This document shows, piece by piece, positions 26,583 to 35,061 of a stretch of DNA of 64,000 nucleotides. Made by a program: the position numbers and the translations under genes. The first letter of the stretch is position 1. Each line of letters starts with the position of its first letter. Under the pieces are notes generated by a model. It made no database searches and had not been told where the DNA came from. It was given only the letters and a program-made list of their open reading frames with translations. Origin of the DNA: Gammaproteobacteria bacterium (lineage in GTDB: Bacteria; Pseudomonadota; Gammaproteobacteria; Ga0077536); assembly GCA_024235015.1 (NCBI GenBank), contig JACKNG010000005.1, positions 434,001-498,000 of the forward strand, read 5' to 3'.

Positions 26583-27809
26583 GTGCAACCTTCCCACGCC
26601 GGCTACCTGCTGTGGGCCATTCTCGCTGGCGTCATCGCCGGCATCGTCTGCGGCGCGCTGTTCGGGCCGGCCATGCTCGCCGTCGAGTGGATCGGCACGT
26701 TGTTTCTCAACGCGCTCAAGATGACCATCATTCCGCTGATCATCGCCGCCGTGGTCTCCGGGGTGGCCTCGCTCGGTGATGTGCGCAAGCTCGGCCGTGT
26801 CGGCGCCTACACCGTGTTGTACTACGCCAGTACGACCGCCGTGGCCGTCGCGCTCGGCCTGCTCGTCGTCAACGTGATCCAGCCGGGCAACGGCGTCGCA
26901 GAACTAAGCAGAGAGATCCCGAGCGGTGTCGCGGGACGCGAGCCGACCGGTTTTGCCGACATCGTCCTGTCCATGGTCTCGCCCAACCTGGTCGCCGCGG
27001 CCGCTGAAACCCAGTTGCTGCCCATCATCGTGTTCGCCCTGCTCTTCGCCGCCGCCCTGACGACGACCGGAACGCGCGGCGAGACCGTCATTGCGTTCTT
27101 CGACGGCCTCAACGAGACGATGATGAAAATCGTCGTCTGGATCATGTACCTGGCGCCGCTCGGCATCTTCGCGCTGGTCGCGGCACAGCTCGGCAAGGCT
27201 GGCGGCGGGGCGGCCTTCCTCGCCCAGATCGGCGCCGTAGGCAAGTACGTGGCGACCGTGCTGATCGGGCTCTCCCTGCACGTGGTCTTCCTGTTCGTGG
27301 TGCTGCGGGTGATCGGGCGGCGCGGTTTCGATTACCTGCGCACCTTGCTGCGCGCCCTGCTGACCGCCTTCGGCACGGCCAGTTCCTCGGCCACGCTGCC
27401 CCTGACCATGGAGTGCGCGCGCGAGGCCGGCGCGGACGAGCGCGCCGTGCGCTTCGTCCTGCCCTTGGGGGCGACCATCAACATGGACGGCACGGCACTG
27501 TACGAAGCCGCCGCGGTCATGTTCATCGCGCAGGCCTACGGGTTCGACATGGGGCTGACCGAACAGCTCGTCATCTTCCTGACCGCGACGCTGGCCGCGA
27601 TCGGTGCGGCCGGCATCCCTCAGGCTGGCCTGGTCACCATGATCCTGGTGCTGTCCGCGGTGAAGCTGCCGCTGGAAGGCATCGGGCTGCTGCTCGCGGT
27701 GGACTGGTTTCTCGACCGCTTTCGCACGGCCGTCAACGTGTGGGGTGACGCCGTGGGTACAGCCGTGATCGCGCGCTTGTTCACCCACCATCCGCCGCCG
27801 CGCGACTGA
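26583..27809 (+). CDS. Dicarboxylate/amino acid:cation symporter (DAACS family)
   Basis: A 408-residue inner-membrane carrier related to GltP, GltT and DctA, which import glutamate, aspartate or C4-dicarboxylates with H+ or Na+. The serine-rich hairpin loop TASSSATLPLTMECA (near residue 263), NMDGTALYE near 301 and a second hairpin AIGAAGIPQAG near 340 are clear. The start is GTG 26583 with GAGG four bases before it; the frame runs back through fabI but carries no family sequence there. Exact substrate unknown. It probably shares a transcript with fabI. Confidence 0.92.
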   Translation: MQPSHAGYLLWAILAGVIAGIVCGALFGPAMLAVEWIGTLFLNALKMTIIPLIIAAVVSGVASLGDVRKLGRVGAYTVLYYASTTAVAVALGLLVVNVIQPGNGVAELSREIPSGVAGREPTGFADIVLSMVSPNLVAAAAETQLLPIIVFALLFAAALTTTGTRGETVIAFFDGLNETMMKIVVWIMYLAPLGIFALVAAQLGKAGGGAAFLAQIGAVGKYVATVLIGLSLHVVFLFVVLRVIGRRGFDYLRTLLRALLTAFGTASSSATLPLTMECAREAGADERAVRFVLPLGATINMDGTALYEAAAVMFIAQAYGFDMGLTEQLVIFLTATLAAIGAAGIPQAGLVTMILVLSAVKLPLEGIGLLLAVDWFLDRFRTAVNVWGDAVGTAVIARLFTHHPPPRD

Positions 27810-27839
27810 CGCCAAACGGCAGCCCGGGAGTTATCGCTG

Positions 27840-29744
27840 TCAGAGGTTCTTGGCCAGGATCTCGACGTCGCTATGCGCACGCAGCGCGTCGACGAAACCC
27901 TGCCAGGTCAGCGACGCGCGACCATTGAGCAGCTCACCCTGCACGGTCGCGACCTCGCCCGCGGCGAGGTCGTCCGCTGCCGGCGTCGTGACATTGCCGA
28001 TCCGAACCACCGCATAGTCCGCCTTGCCGATCTGCAAACCGGTGTAAACCGCGTCGTCACCGGGAACCGGGGTACGGAAGGCTGCACGCAACACCGCGCG
28101 GTTGACGTCGCGCGAATCGCGCCCGGCGCCGGCGGCTTCCTGCCAGTCGTAACCTTCCTTTTCAACCGCGTCGGCGACGCTCTCGCCGTCGCGCAGCCGC
28201 TCGATGATTGCCTCGCCTGCTGCTGCCGTCTGTTCCCGCAGACGCTCGCTCTCGAGCGCTTCGCGGGCGGCGCTTGCGACATCCGCAAAAGCCGGGATCG
28301 CTGCCGGCTTGTGCTCGACGACGCGAATGGCAACGACTCGGCCATCATCGAGTTCGACCGGCTCGGCGTTCAGGCCTTCGACCAGCACCTCGGTTTCGAA
28401 AGCGCGCGTCGCCACCTTGTCGGAAAACTCCTCGGCAATCTGTTCGCGCGTGAGCAGGTCGGTTTGCTGCGGCTCCAGGTCTAGTGCCTGGGCGGCGACG
28501 TCGAGCCCGTCCGGGTGTTCGTAGACGAGATTGGAGAACTGTTCGGCCTGCTCGAAAAACAGCTTCTGCGCTTCGGCGGCGCGGTAACTGCGCTCCACCT
28601 CGTCACGTACTTCGTCGAAGGGTTTCAAGCCACCTGGCTTGATCGCCTTGAGCTTGATGATGTGATAACCGAACTTGGTCCGCACCGGCTCACTGATCTG
28701 CCCTTCCTCGAGCGCGAACGCGGCCTGTTCGAACTCCGGTGCCATGACGCCGCGGCCGAACATGCCGGTCTCGCCGCCCTCGGTGTTCGAGCCGACGTCG
28801 TCTGACAATTCCTTGGCCAGTTCCTCGAACGATTCGCCGGCGCGTGCCCGCTTCAACGCGGCCTGTGCCTTTTCCAACGCCGCGTCCTGGGTCGCCTGGT
28901 CGGCATCGGCGGCGACGTGGATCAGGATGTGGTTGACGTTGCGTTCCTCTTCGGCGGTGAAGCTGGCCTTGTTGTTGTCGTAGTAGGCATGCAGTGCGGC
29001 ATCGTCCACGCGCACGTCGTCTTCGAGCGCGGCGGCAGAGATGGCGAGGTACTGGAGTCGCACGCGCTCCGGCGTACGGTAATCCTCCTTGTGCGCGTTG
29101 AAGTAGGCTTCGACATCGGCATTGCTGGGTGCGACCTGGTCGGCAAAAGTGCTCGCCGGGATGATCGCGTACCCGATGTCGCGCTTCTGCCGGCGCAGCC
29201 GTTCGAGGCGTTCGGCTTCGGCTTTGGTCACGAACTCCGAGGCGGCGATACCGGCACGCAGCTGGGCCTTGGCGATGTCCTTGCGCAACTCCTGCTCGAA
29301 ACCGGCCTGGGTCAAACCGATCGTCGGCAAGCGTTGTTCGTAGAGCTGGCGGGAAAAGCCGTTTTCGTCCCGGAACGCGGGGATCTGCTGCAGTTGCGCG
29401 GCCACCTGCCGATCGCTGATACGGATCCGCGTGTCGTCGATCAGGCGGGCGACCAGGCGATCGTCGACCAGCTGCTCGAGCGCCCGCTTCTTGACCTCGG
29501 CACTGTCCCAGTCGGTGTCGTTGAAAGCGTCGCCGAGGACGGACTGCGCCTGCTGACGGAACCGCTGCAGGTACTCCTGGAATTCAGGTAACAGGATCTC
29601 GTCGCCGTCGACTTCGGCAACGACGACCTGACGCCCTGCGTTGATGTAGCTCTCGATTCCCCACAAGGCGAAAGTGAGGATGATGAAGCCGACGATGATG
29701 GCTACGATCAACCCCTGCGATCGTTCACGAATGGCCTGAAGCAT
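27840..29744 (-). CDS. ppiD: Periplasmic folding chaperone / peptidyl-prolyl isomerase PpiD
   Basis: A 634-residue protein anchored by one N-terminal helix (about residues 12-33) with the bulk in the periplasm. A SurA-like N-terminal chaperone region (about 35-250) is followed by a parvulin rotamase domain (about 265-365, with VNHILIHV, ELSDDVGSNTEGG and KFGYHIIKL) and a long C-terminal region. PpiD sits at the Sec translocon exit and helps outer-membrane protein folding. The position after hupB and two tRNA genes is the classic gammaproteobacterial arrangement. Confidence 0.94.
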   Translation of the reverse strand: MLQAIRERSQGLIVAIIVGFIILTFALWGIESYINAGRQVVVAEVDGDEILLPEFQEYLQRFRQQAQSVLGDAFNDTDWDSAEVKKRALEQLVDDRLVARLIDDTRIRISDRQVAAQLQQIPAFRDENGFSRQLYEQRLPTIGLTQAGFEQELRKDIAKAQLRAGIAASEFVTKAEAERLERLRRQKRDIGYAIIPASTFADQVAPSNADVEAYFNAHKEDYRTPERVRLQYLAISAAALEDDVRVDDAALHAYYDNNKASFTAEEERNVNHILIHVAADADQATQDAALEKAQAALKRARAGESFEELAKELSDDVGSNTEGGETGMFGRGVMAPEFEQAAFALEEGQISEPVRTKFGYHIIKLKAIKPGGLKPFDEVRDEVERSYRAAEAQKLFFEQAEQFSNLVYEHPDGLDVAAQALDLEPQQTDLLTREQIAEEFSDKVATRAFETEVLVEGLNAEPVELDDGRVVAIRVVEHKPAAIPAFADVASAAREALESERLREQTAAAGEAIIERLRDGESVADAVEKEGYDWQEAAGAGRDSRDVNRAVLRAAFRTPVPGDDAVYTGLQIGKADYAVVRIGNVTTPAADDLAAGEVATVQGELLNGRASLTWQGFVDALRAHSDVEILAKNL

Positions 29745-29837
29745 GGTGCCTGGTTCCGCTCGAATGCATGTGCGGTCCGGGACCGGGAAACCGGGCGCCG
29801 ACAGTCAGCGTCGACCGCGGCTTCCGCCCGAAGCGCA

Positions 29838-29864
29838 AAGGGCGCGCCCACCGGGCACGCCCTT
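29838..29864 (-). terminator. Hairpin after the tRNA-Val/tRNA-Asp genes
   Basis: A twelve-pair stem (one G-U pair) with a three-base loop lies 23 bases after the 3' end of tRNA-Asp, before ppiD. The T run is poor (TTT then GC-rich), so it may work as an imperfect terminator or a processing barrier for the hupB-tRNA transcript. Confidence 0.55.
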
Positions 29865-29886
29865 CGATGTCACTGTACGAAAGATA

Positions 29887-29963
29887 TGGCGGAGTGGACG
29901 GGACTCGAACCCGCGACCCCCGGCGTGACAGGCCGGTATTCTAACCAACTGAACTACCACTCC
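29887..29963 (-). tRNA. tRNA-Asp (GTC)
   Basis: A 77-base cloverleaf with the acceptor stem GGAGTGG, anticodon loop CTGTCAC (anticodon GTC), a T arm with GGTTCGAGTC and an encoded 3' GCCA. It follows tRNA-Val by 12 bases. Confidence 0.97.
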
Positions 29964-29975
29964 AGTGGCTTTCTC

Positions 29976-30051
29976 TGGTGGGTGCTGAGGGGTTCGAACC
30001 CCCGACCTTCGCCTTGTAAGGGCGACGCTCTCCCAGCTGAGCTAAGCACCC
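29976..30051 (-). tRNA. tRNA-Val (TAC)
   Basis: A 76-base cloverleaf, acceptor stem GGGTGCT, anticodon loop CTTACAA (anticodon TAC), T arm with GGTTCGAACC and encoded CCA. It starts 21 bases after the hupB stop with no terminator between, so it is probably processed from the hupB transcript. Confidence 0.97.
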
Positions 30052-30072
30052 GATGCGCGTCTGGGAGGCGCG

Positions 30073-30345
30073 CTAGTTTACGGCATCCTTCAACGCTTTG
30101 CCAGGTTTGAAACCAGGCACTCGAGACGCTGCGATCTGGATCGCTTCACCCGTTTTCGGGTTGCGTCCAGTACGCGCCGCGCGGTCGCGCACCGTGAACG
30201 TACCGAAGCCCACCACGGACACCTGGTCGCCCTTCTTGAGGGCAGTCGTGATGCCGTCGAGCATGGCATCGACCGCCCGCGTCGCCGCGGCCTTTGAGAG
30301 GTCCGCCGCGTCGGCGACCGCATCGATTAGATCCGCTTTGTTCAT
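30073..30345 (-). CDS. hupB: DNA-binding protein HU-beta
   Basis: A 90-residue nucleoid protein of standard HU length. It starts MNKADLIDAVA, with the dimerisation helices, VGFGTFTVRDR near residue 45 and the DNA-binding arm GRNPKTGEAIQIAAS ending in PGFKPGKALKDAVN. It bends and compacts DNA without sequence specificity. It lies downstream of lon in the usual order and has its own promoter in the 163-base gap. Confidence 0.97.
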   Translation of the reverse strand: MNKADLIDAVADAADLSKAAATRAVDAMLDGITTALKKGDQVSVVGFGTFTVRDRAARTGRNPKTGEAIQIAASRVPGFKPGKALKDAVN

Positions 30346-30434
30346 TACCTGCCCCCTTGGAATTTAATCCTGCGTGGATGGCCTGACGGCCTTATTGTTG
30401 GTGCCTGCCGAAAAGCCCCATGCAGGGCGCGTGC

Positions 30435-30464
30435 GTTATAGCAGCCCCCCGATCGCAGCGTCAA
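30435..30464 (-). promoter_or_regulatory. hupB promoter
   Basis: On the minus strand TTGACG (30459-30464) and TATAAC (30435-30440) are separated by 18 bases, giving a near-consensus sigma-70 promoter. The leader to the hupB ATG is about 80 bases. It would also serve the two tRNA genes downstream. Confidence 0.78.
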
Positions 30465-30508
30465 GAAAGCGATTGGGGACAGCGCCCGCGGGACAGGCAT
30501 GTGTGTGC

Positions 30509-32917
30509 TCAATGATGGCGCAACATGTCACCGTCGTCATCGCCTTCGCCCTTTTCCTTGGCGATCGGCTTGTCGTCCTCGGCATCCGCCGGCAACGGGT
30601 CCGGCAGACGCAGTAACGCGATTTCGAACACCTCGTCGATCCAGCGTACCGGCTTGATGTCGAGGCCCTGCTTGATGTTCGACGGGATCTCTTTCAGCTC
30701 GCGCTCGTTCTCATGCGGGATGACGACCTGCTTGATACCCCCGCGCAGCGCTGCCAGCAGCTTCTCCTTCAAACCACCGATGGGCAGCACTTCGCCGCGC
30801 AAGGTGATCTCGCCGGTCATCGCCACGCTGGACTTGACCGGTATGCCAGTCAAGGCCGAAACCATGGCGGTGCACATGCCGACGCCGGCGCTCGGGCCAT
30901 CCTTGGGCGTCGCGCCTTCCGGGACGTGAAAATGAACGTCGTTGTTGGCGTAGAAATTCGGCGCGATACCGAGCGAGCGGGCGCGACTGCGGACAACGGT
31001 CATCGCGGCCTTGATCGACTCCTGCATCACGTCACCGAGGCGACCGGTATAGATCTCCTTGCCCTTGCCCGGTACCACGACGGCCTCGATCGTGAGCAGG
31101 TCGCCGCCGACCTCGGTCCACGCCAGCCCGGTGACCTGGCCAACGCGGTCCTCCGATTCCGCCAGGCCGTAGCGGAACTTCTTGACCCCGAGGTACTTGT
31201 CGAGAACCTTCGGCGATACCTGGATGGTCTTTTCCGTCGGCTTCTGCAGGATGCCCTTGACGACCTTGCGGCAGACCGTCGCGATCTCGCGCTCGAGGTT
31301 GCGTACACCCGCTTCTCGCGTGTAGTAACGGATCATGTCGCGAATGGCCGCCTCCGAAACCTTGATTTCGTCGGCCTTCAACCCAGCGTTCTCGATCTGC
31401 TTCGGTAGCAGGTATTTCTGCGCAATGCTGACCTTTTCGTCCTCGGTGTAGCCGGAGATGCGGATGACCTCCATGCGGTCGAGCAGCGGTGCCGGAATGT
31501 TCAGGCTGTTCGCCGTGGTGACGAACATGACCTCGGACAGGTCGTAGTCGACCTCGAGGTAATGATCGTTGAATGCGTTGTTCTGCTCGGGGTCGAGTAC
31601 TTCGAGCAGGGCCGAGGCGGGGTCGCCACGAAAATCCATCGCCATCTTGTCGACTTCGTCGAGCAGGAACAGCGGGTTGCGCGTAGCTACCTTGGACATG
31701 TTCTGCAGGATCTTGCCCGGCAGGGAACCGACGTAGGTGCGGCGGTGCCCGCGAATCTCCGCCTCGTCGCGCACGCCACCAAGCGACATACGCACGAACT
31801 TGCGGTTGGTGGCCCGGGCGATGGAACGACCGAGCGAAGTCTTACCGACGCCAGGCGGACCGACCAGGCAAAGGATCGGGCCCTTCATCTTCTTCACCCG
31901 CAACTGCACCGCCAGGTATTCGAGGATACGCTCCTTGACCTTCTCCAAGCCGTAGTGATCGGCTTCCAGGATCTCTTCCGCGCGTTCGAGATCGCGACTG
32001 ATCTTCGAGCGCTTCTTCCACGGCACCGAGAGAATCCAGTCGACATAGTTACGCACGACCGTTGCCTCGGCCGACATCGGCGACATCATGCGCAGCTTCT
32101 TCAGCTCGGCCTCGGCCTTCTCGCGTGCTTCCTTGGGCATGCCGGCCTTGGCGATGCGGTTGGCGAGTTCCTCGAACTCGTTGACACCGTCCTCGAGCTC
32201 ACCGAGTTCGTTCTGAATCGCCTTCATCTGTTCGTTGAGGTAATACTCGCGCTGGCTCTTCTCCATCTGCTTCTTGACCCGCCCGCGCAGCCGTTTCTCG
32301 ACCTGGAGCAGGTCGATTTCCGATTCCATCAGGCTGATCAGGTGCTCCATGCGTCCACGCAGCGGCACGATTTCGAGCACTTCCTGCTTCTGCTGGATCT
32401 TGATCGACATGTGCGCCGCGATGGTGTCGGCAAGGCGCGAAGGATCATCGATGCTGGACAAGGACGAAATGATCTCGGGCGGAACCTTCTTGTTCAGCTT
32501 GACGTATTGATCGAACTGGCTCATCAGCGAGCGCGCCAGGACTTCCGCCTCGCGATCCGACACTTCCTCGGTTTCGATCTTTTCGACCTCGGCCGCGTAC
32601 AGCTCCTGGGTATCGGTGAATCGCGCGATGCGACCGCGATAGACGCCTTCGACGAGCACCTTGATGGTGCCGTCCGGCAACTTAAGCAGTTGCAGGATAT
32701 TGGAAACGGTGCCGATGTCATGGATGTCGGCCGGCTGAGGATTGTCGTCGCCGGCGTTCTTTTGGGCGACGAGCAGGATCTGCTTACCGGCCTCCATCGC
32801 TCTTTCCAGCGCCCGGATCGACTTGTCACGGCCGACGAACAACGGGATGACCATGTGCGGGTAGACGACGACGTCACGCAGCGGCAGGACCGCCAACTCT
32901 GGAACGGATTCACTCAT
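30509..32917 (-). CDS. lon: ATP-dependent protease Lon
   Basis: An 802-residue cytosolic AAA+ protease for damaged and regulatory proteins. It has the LON substrate-binding N-domain (PLRDVVVYPHMVIPLFVGR at 12-30), a coiled-coil region (about 190-300), an ATPase with Walker A GPPGVGKTS near 356 and Walker B FLLDEVDKM near 420, and a C-terminal protease domain with the Ser-Lys dyad in DGPSAGVGM (near 677) and GGLKEKL (near 720). It ends in an acidic tail. The position between clpX and hupB is conserved. A heat-shock promoter is expected but I could not assign one. Confidence 0.97.
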   Translation of the reverse strand: MSESVPELAVLPLRDVVVYPHMVIPLFVGRDKSIRALERAMEAGKQILLVAQKNAGDDNPQPADIHDIGTVSNILQLLKLPDGTIKVLVEGVYRGRIARFTDTQELYAAEVEKIETEEVSDREAEVLARSLMSQFDQYVKLNKKVPPEIISSLSSIDDPSRLADTIAAHMSIKIQQKQEVLEIVPLRGRMEHLISLMESEIDLLQVEKRLRGRVKKQMEKSQREYYLNEQMKAIQNELGELEDGVNEFEELANRIAKAGMPKEAREKAEAELKKLRMMSPMSAEATVVRNYVDWILSVPWKKRSKISRDLERAEEILEADHYGLEKVKERILEYLAVQLRVKKMKGPILCLVGPPGVGKTSLGRSIARATNRKFVRMSLGGVRDEAEIRGHRRTYVGSLPGKILQNMSKVATRNPLFLLDEVDKMAMDFRGDPASALLEVLDPEQNNAFNDHYLEVDYDLSEVMFVTTANSLNIPAPLLDRMEVIRISGYTEDEKVSIAQKYLLPKQIENAGLKADEIKVSEAAIRDMIRYYTREAGVRNLEREIATVCRKVVKGILQKPTEKTIQVSPKVLDKYLGVKKFRYGLAESEDRVGQVTGLAWTEVGGDLLTIEAVVVPGKGKEIYTGRLGDVMQESIKAAMTVVRSRARSLGIAPNFYANNDVHFHVPEGATPKDGPSAGVGMCTAMVSALTGIPVKSSVAMTGEITLRGEVLPIGGLKEKLLAALRGGIKQVVIPHENERELKEIPSNIKQGLDIKPVRWIDEVFEIALLRLPDPLPADAEDDKPIAKEKGEGDDDGDMLRHH

Positions 32918-33035
32918 GAGAAAGTCCTCGGGCGATGCGGGCGCAAGGCGTGCAGTCGCCCCCTGGGTTCGAAACGGGGCAGTCGGCTACGGGGCCGCGC
33001 AGGGATCTGCGGCGCCCGATATCGGTCAGGAAGGG

Positions 33036-33086
33036 AAAAGCAGCAGCGCGCGGCGCCGCGATGCGCCGCACGGTCAGTGCTGCTGC
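33036..33086 (-). terminator. Intrinsic terminator after clpX
   Basis: On the minus strand GCAGCAGC pairs with GCTGCTGC around a second inner GC-rich stem (GCGGCGC / GCGCCGC), and the long hairpin is followed by TTTTCCCTTCC. It begins a few bases after the clpX stop and would separate clpX from lon. Confidence 0.65.
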
Positions 33087-33091
33087 GCCGC

Positions 33092-34369
33092 TCAATCGGG
33101 CGCAGCTTTCGAGATCTCCGAGTTCTCGTAGATGATGAGAGGACTCGACTCTCCCTTGATGGCTGCTTCATCGACCACGACCTTCGTCGCATTCTCTAGC
33201 GACGGGAGTTCATACATGGTGTCGAGCAGGCTTTGTTCAAGTATGGACCGCAATCCGCGCGCACCGGTTTTGCGTTCCACCGCGCGGCGCGCCACTGCGC
33301 GCAACGCATCCTCGCGAAACTCGAGCTCGCAGGACTCCATCTCGAACAACTTGCCGTACTGCTTGGTGAGCGCGTTCTTGGGTTCGACCAGGATCTGGAT
33401 GAGCTGTTCCTCGTCGAGCTCGTCGAGCACCGCCAGTACCGGCAGGCGACCGACGAATTCCGGGATGAGGCCGTACTTGATCAGGTCCTCCGGTTCGACC
33501 TGATGCAGCAGTTCAGTTGCGGTCTTCTTGTCGTCCTTGCTCTTGACCTCGGCGGAGAAACCGATACCGCCCTTCTCCGAGCGATCGCGGATGATCTTGT
33601 CCAGCCCGGCAAACGCGCCACCACAGATGAACAGGATATTGCCGGTATCGACCTGCAGGAATTCCTGTTGCGGGTGCTTGCGCCCACCCTGCGGCGGCAC
33701 CGATGCCACGGTGCCTTCGATGAGTTTCAGCAGGGCCTGCTGGACACCTTCGCCGGAAACGTCACGGGTGATCGAAGGGTTGTCAGACTTGCGTGAAATC
33801 TTGTCGATCTCGTCGATGTAGACGATACCGGTCTGGGCCTTCTCGACGTCGTAATCGCACTTCTGCAACAGTTTCTGGATGATGTTCTCGACGTCTTCGC
33901 CGACATAGCCGGCCTCGGTCAACGTCGTCGCATCGGCGATGGTGAACGGCACATTGAGCAGGCGGGCCAATGTTTCTGCCAGCAGGGTCTTGCCGCTGCC
34001 GGTCGGCCCGACCAGGAGCACGTTGCTCTTGGCCAGTTCGACGTCATTCTGCTTGACCCGGGTCTCGAGCCGCTTGTAGTGGTTGTAGACGGCGACGGAC
34101 AGGATCTTCTTGGCCTGACGCTGGCCAATGACGTACTCGTCGAGAATGTGGTTGATCTCCTGCGGCGTCGGCAGCTTGCTGCCCACACCGCCGGGCGCCT
34201 TCTCCTGAATCTCCTCGCGGATGATGTCGTTGCAGAGTTCGACACATTCGTCGCAGATAAACACCGACGGGCCCGCGATCAGCTTGCGTACTTCGTGCTG
34301 GCTCTTGCCGCAGAACGAGCAGTACAACAGCCGGTCGCCGTCACCCTTGGAGTTCTTGCCGTCACTCAT
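33092..34369 (-). CDS. clpX: ATP-dependent Clp protease ATP-binding subunit ClpX
   Basis: A 425-residue AAA+ unfoldase partner of ClpP. The N-terminal zinc-binding domain has Cys17, Cys20, Cys39 and Cys42 (LYCSFCGK, FICDECVELC). Walker A GPTGSGKT lies near residue 120, Walker B VYIDEIDKI near 186, and the IGF-like ClpP-contact loop appears as GGIGFSAEV near 270. It recognises tagged substrates in the cytosol. It lies 47 bases after clpP. Confidence 0.97.
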   Translation of the reverse strand: MSDGKNSKGDGDRLLYCSFCGKSQHEVRKLIAGPSVFICDECVELCNDIIREEIQEKAPGGVGSKLPTPQEINHILDEYVIGQRQAKKILSVAVYNHYKRLETRVKQNDVELAKSNVLLVGPTGSGKTLLAETLARLLNVPFTIADATTLTEAGYVGEDVENIIQKLLQKCDYDVEKAQTGIVYIDEIDKISRKSDNPSITRDVSGEGVQQALLKLIEGTVASVPPQGGRKHPQQEFLQVDTGNILFICGGAFAGLDKIIRDRSEKGGIGFSAEVKSKDDKKTATELLHQVEPEDLIKYGLIPEFVGRLPVLAVLDELDEEQLIQILVEPKNALTKQYGKLFEMESCELEFREDALRAVARRAVERKTGARGLRSILEQSLLDTMYELPSLENATKVVVDEAAIKGESSPLIIYENSEISKAAPD

Positions 34370-34416
34370 TACCTGTCTACCTCGATCTCACGACACCCGG
34401 CCGGATCAAAATTGAA

Positions 34417-35061
34417 TTAATCCTTGACCGCTTCACGCTTCGACAGCATGGCGTCGATGATGCCGTATTCGGCCGCTTCTTCGGCGCTCATGAACCGGTC
34501 CCTGTCCGTGTCATTCTCGATCTTTTCGAGCGGTTGACCAGTGTGATGCGCCAGGATGTGATTGAGCCTGTCACGCGCCTTGAGAATCTCGCGAGCGTGA
34601 ATGTCGATGTCCGTTGCCTGGCCCTGGAAACCACCCAGTGGCTGATGGATCATGACGCGCGAGTGGGGCAGGCAGTAACGCTTGCCCGCTGCGCCGCCGG
34701 CCAGCAGCAACGCGCCCATGCTCGCCGCCTGGCCGATGCACATCGTGCTGACCGCCGGTTTGATGAACTGCATGGTGTCGTAGATGGCCAGGCCTGCCGA
34801 CACCGAACCGCCCGGCGAGTTGATGTAGAAATGGATGTCCTTGTCCGGGTTCTCGGACTCGAGGAACAACAGCTGGGCGACAATCAGGTTGGCGACGTAA
34901 TCCTCGACCGGTCCGACCAGGAAAATGACCCGCTCTTTGAGCAGCCGGGAGTAGATGTCGTAGGCGCGTTCGCCGCGAGCCGACTGCTCGACGACCATCG
35001 GCACCAAGTTGAGTGCCCGCGGGCCATCGCCCTGCCGGGAGTCGAAAATATCAGGGGCCAT
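34417..35061 (-). CDS. clpP: ATP-dependent Clp protease proteolytic subunit ClpP
   Basis: The tetradecameric serine protease chamber used by ClpX and ClpA. The 214-residue protein has the catalytic Ser114 (GQAASMGA) and His139 (HSRVMIHQP), with the aspartate following near 188, and the substrate-binding NSPGGSVSAG. A short N-terminal propeptide-like stretch precedes the mature LVPMVVEQ. Its ATG overlaps the tig stop (TGATG), so tig-clpP-clpX form one operon. Confidence 0.97.
   Translation of the reverse strand: MAPDIFDSRQGDGPRALNLVPMVVEQSARGERAYDIYSRLLKERVIFLVGPVEDYVANLIVAQLLFLESENPDKDIHFYINSPGGSVSAGLAIYDTMQFIKPAVSTMCIGQAASMGALLLAGGAAGKRYCLPHSRVMIHQPLGGFQGQATDIDIHAREILKARDRLNHILAHHTGQPLEKIENDTDRDRFMSAEEAAEYGIIDAMLSKREAVKD

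Noticed and set aside
32918..33035. Heat-shock (sigma-32) promoter for lon
   Set aside because: CCCCGTTT resembles the -10, but no CTTGAAA-like -35 lies at the right distance.
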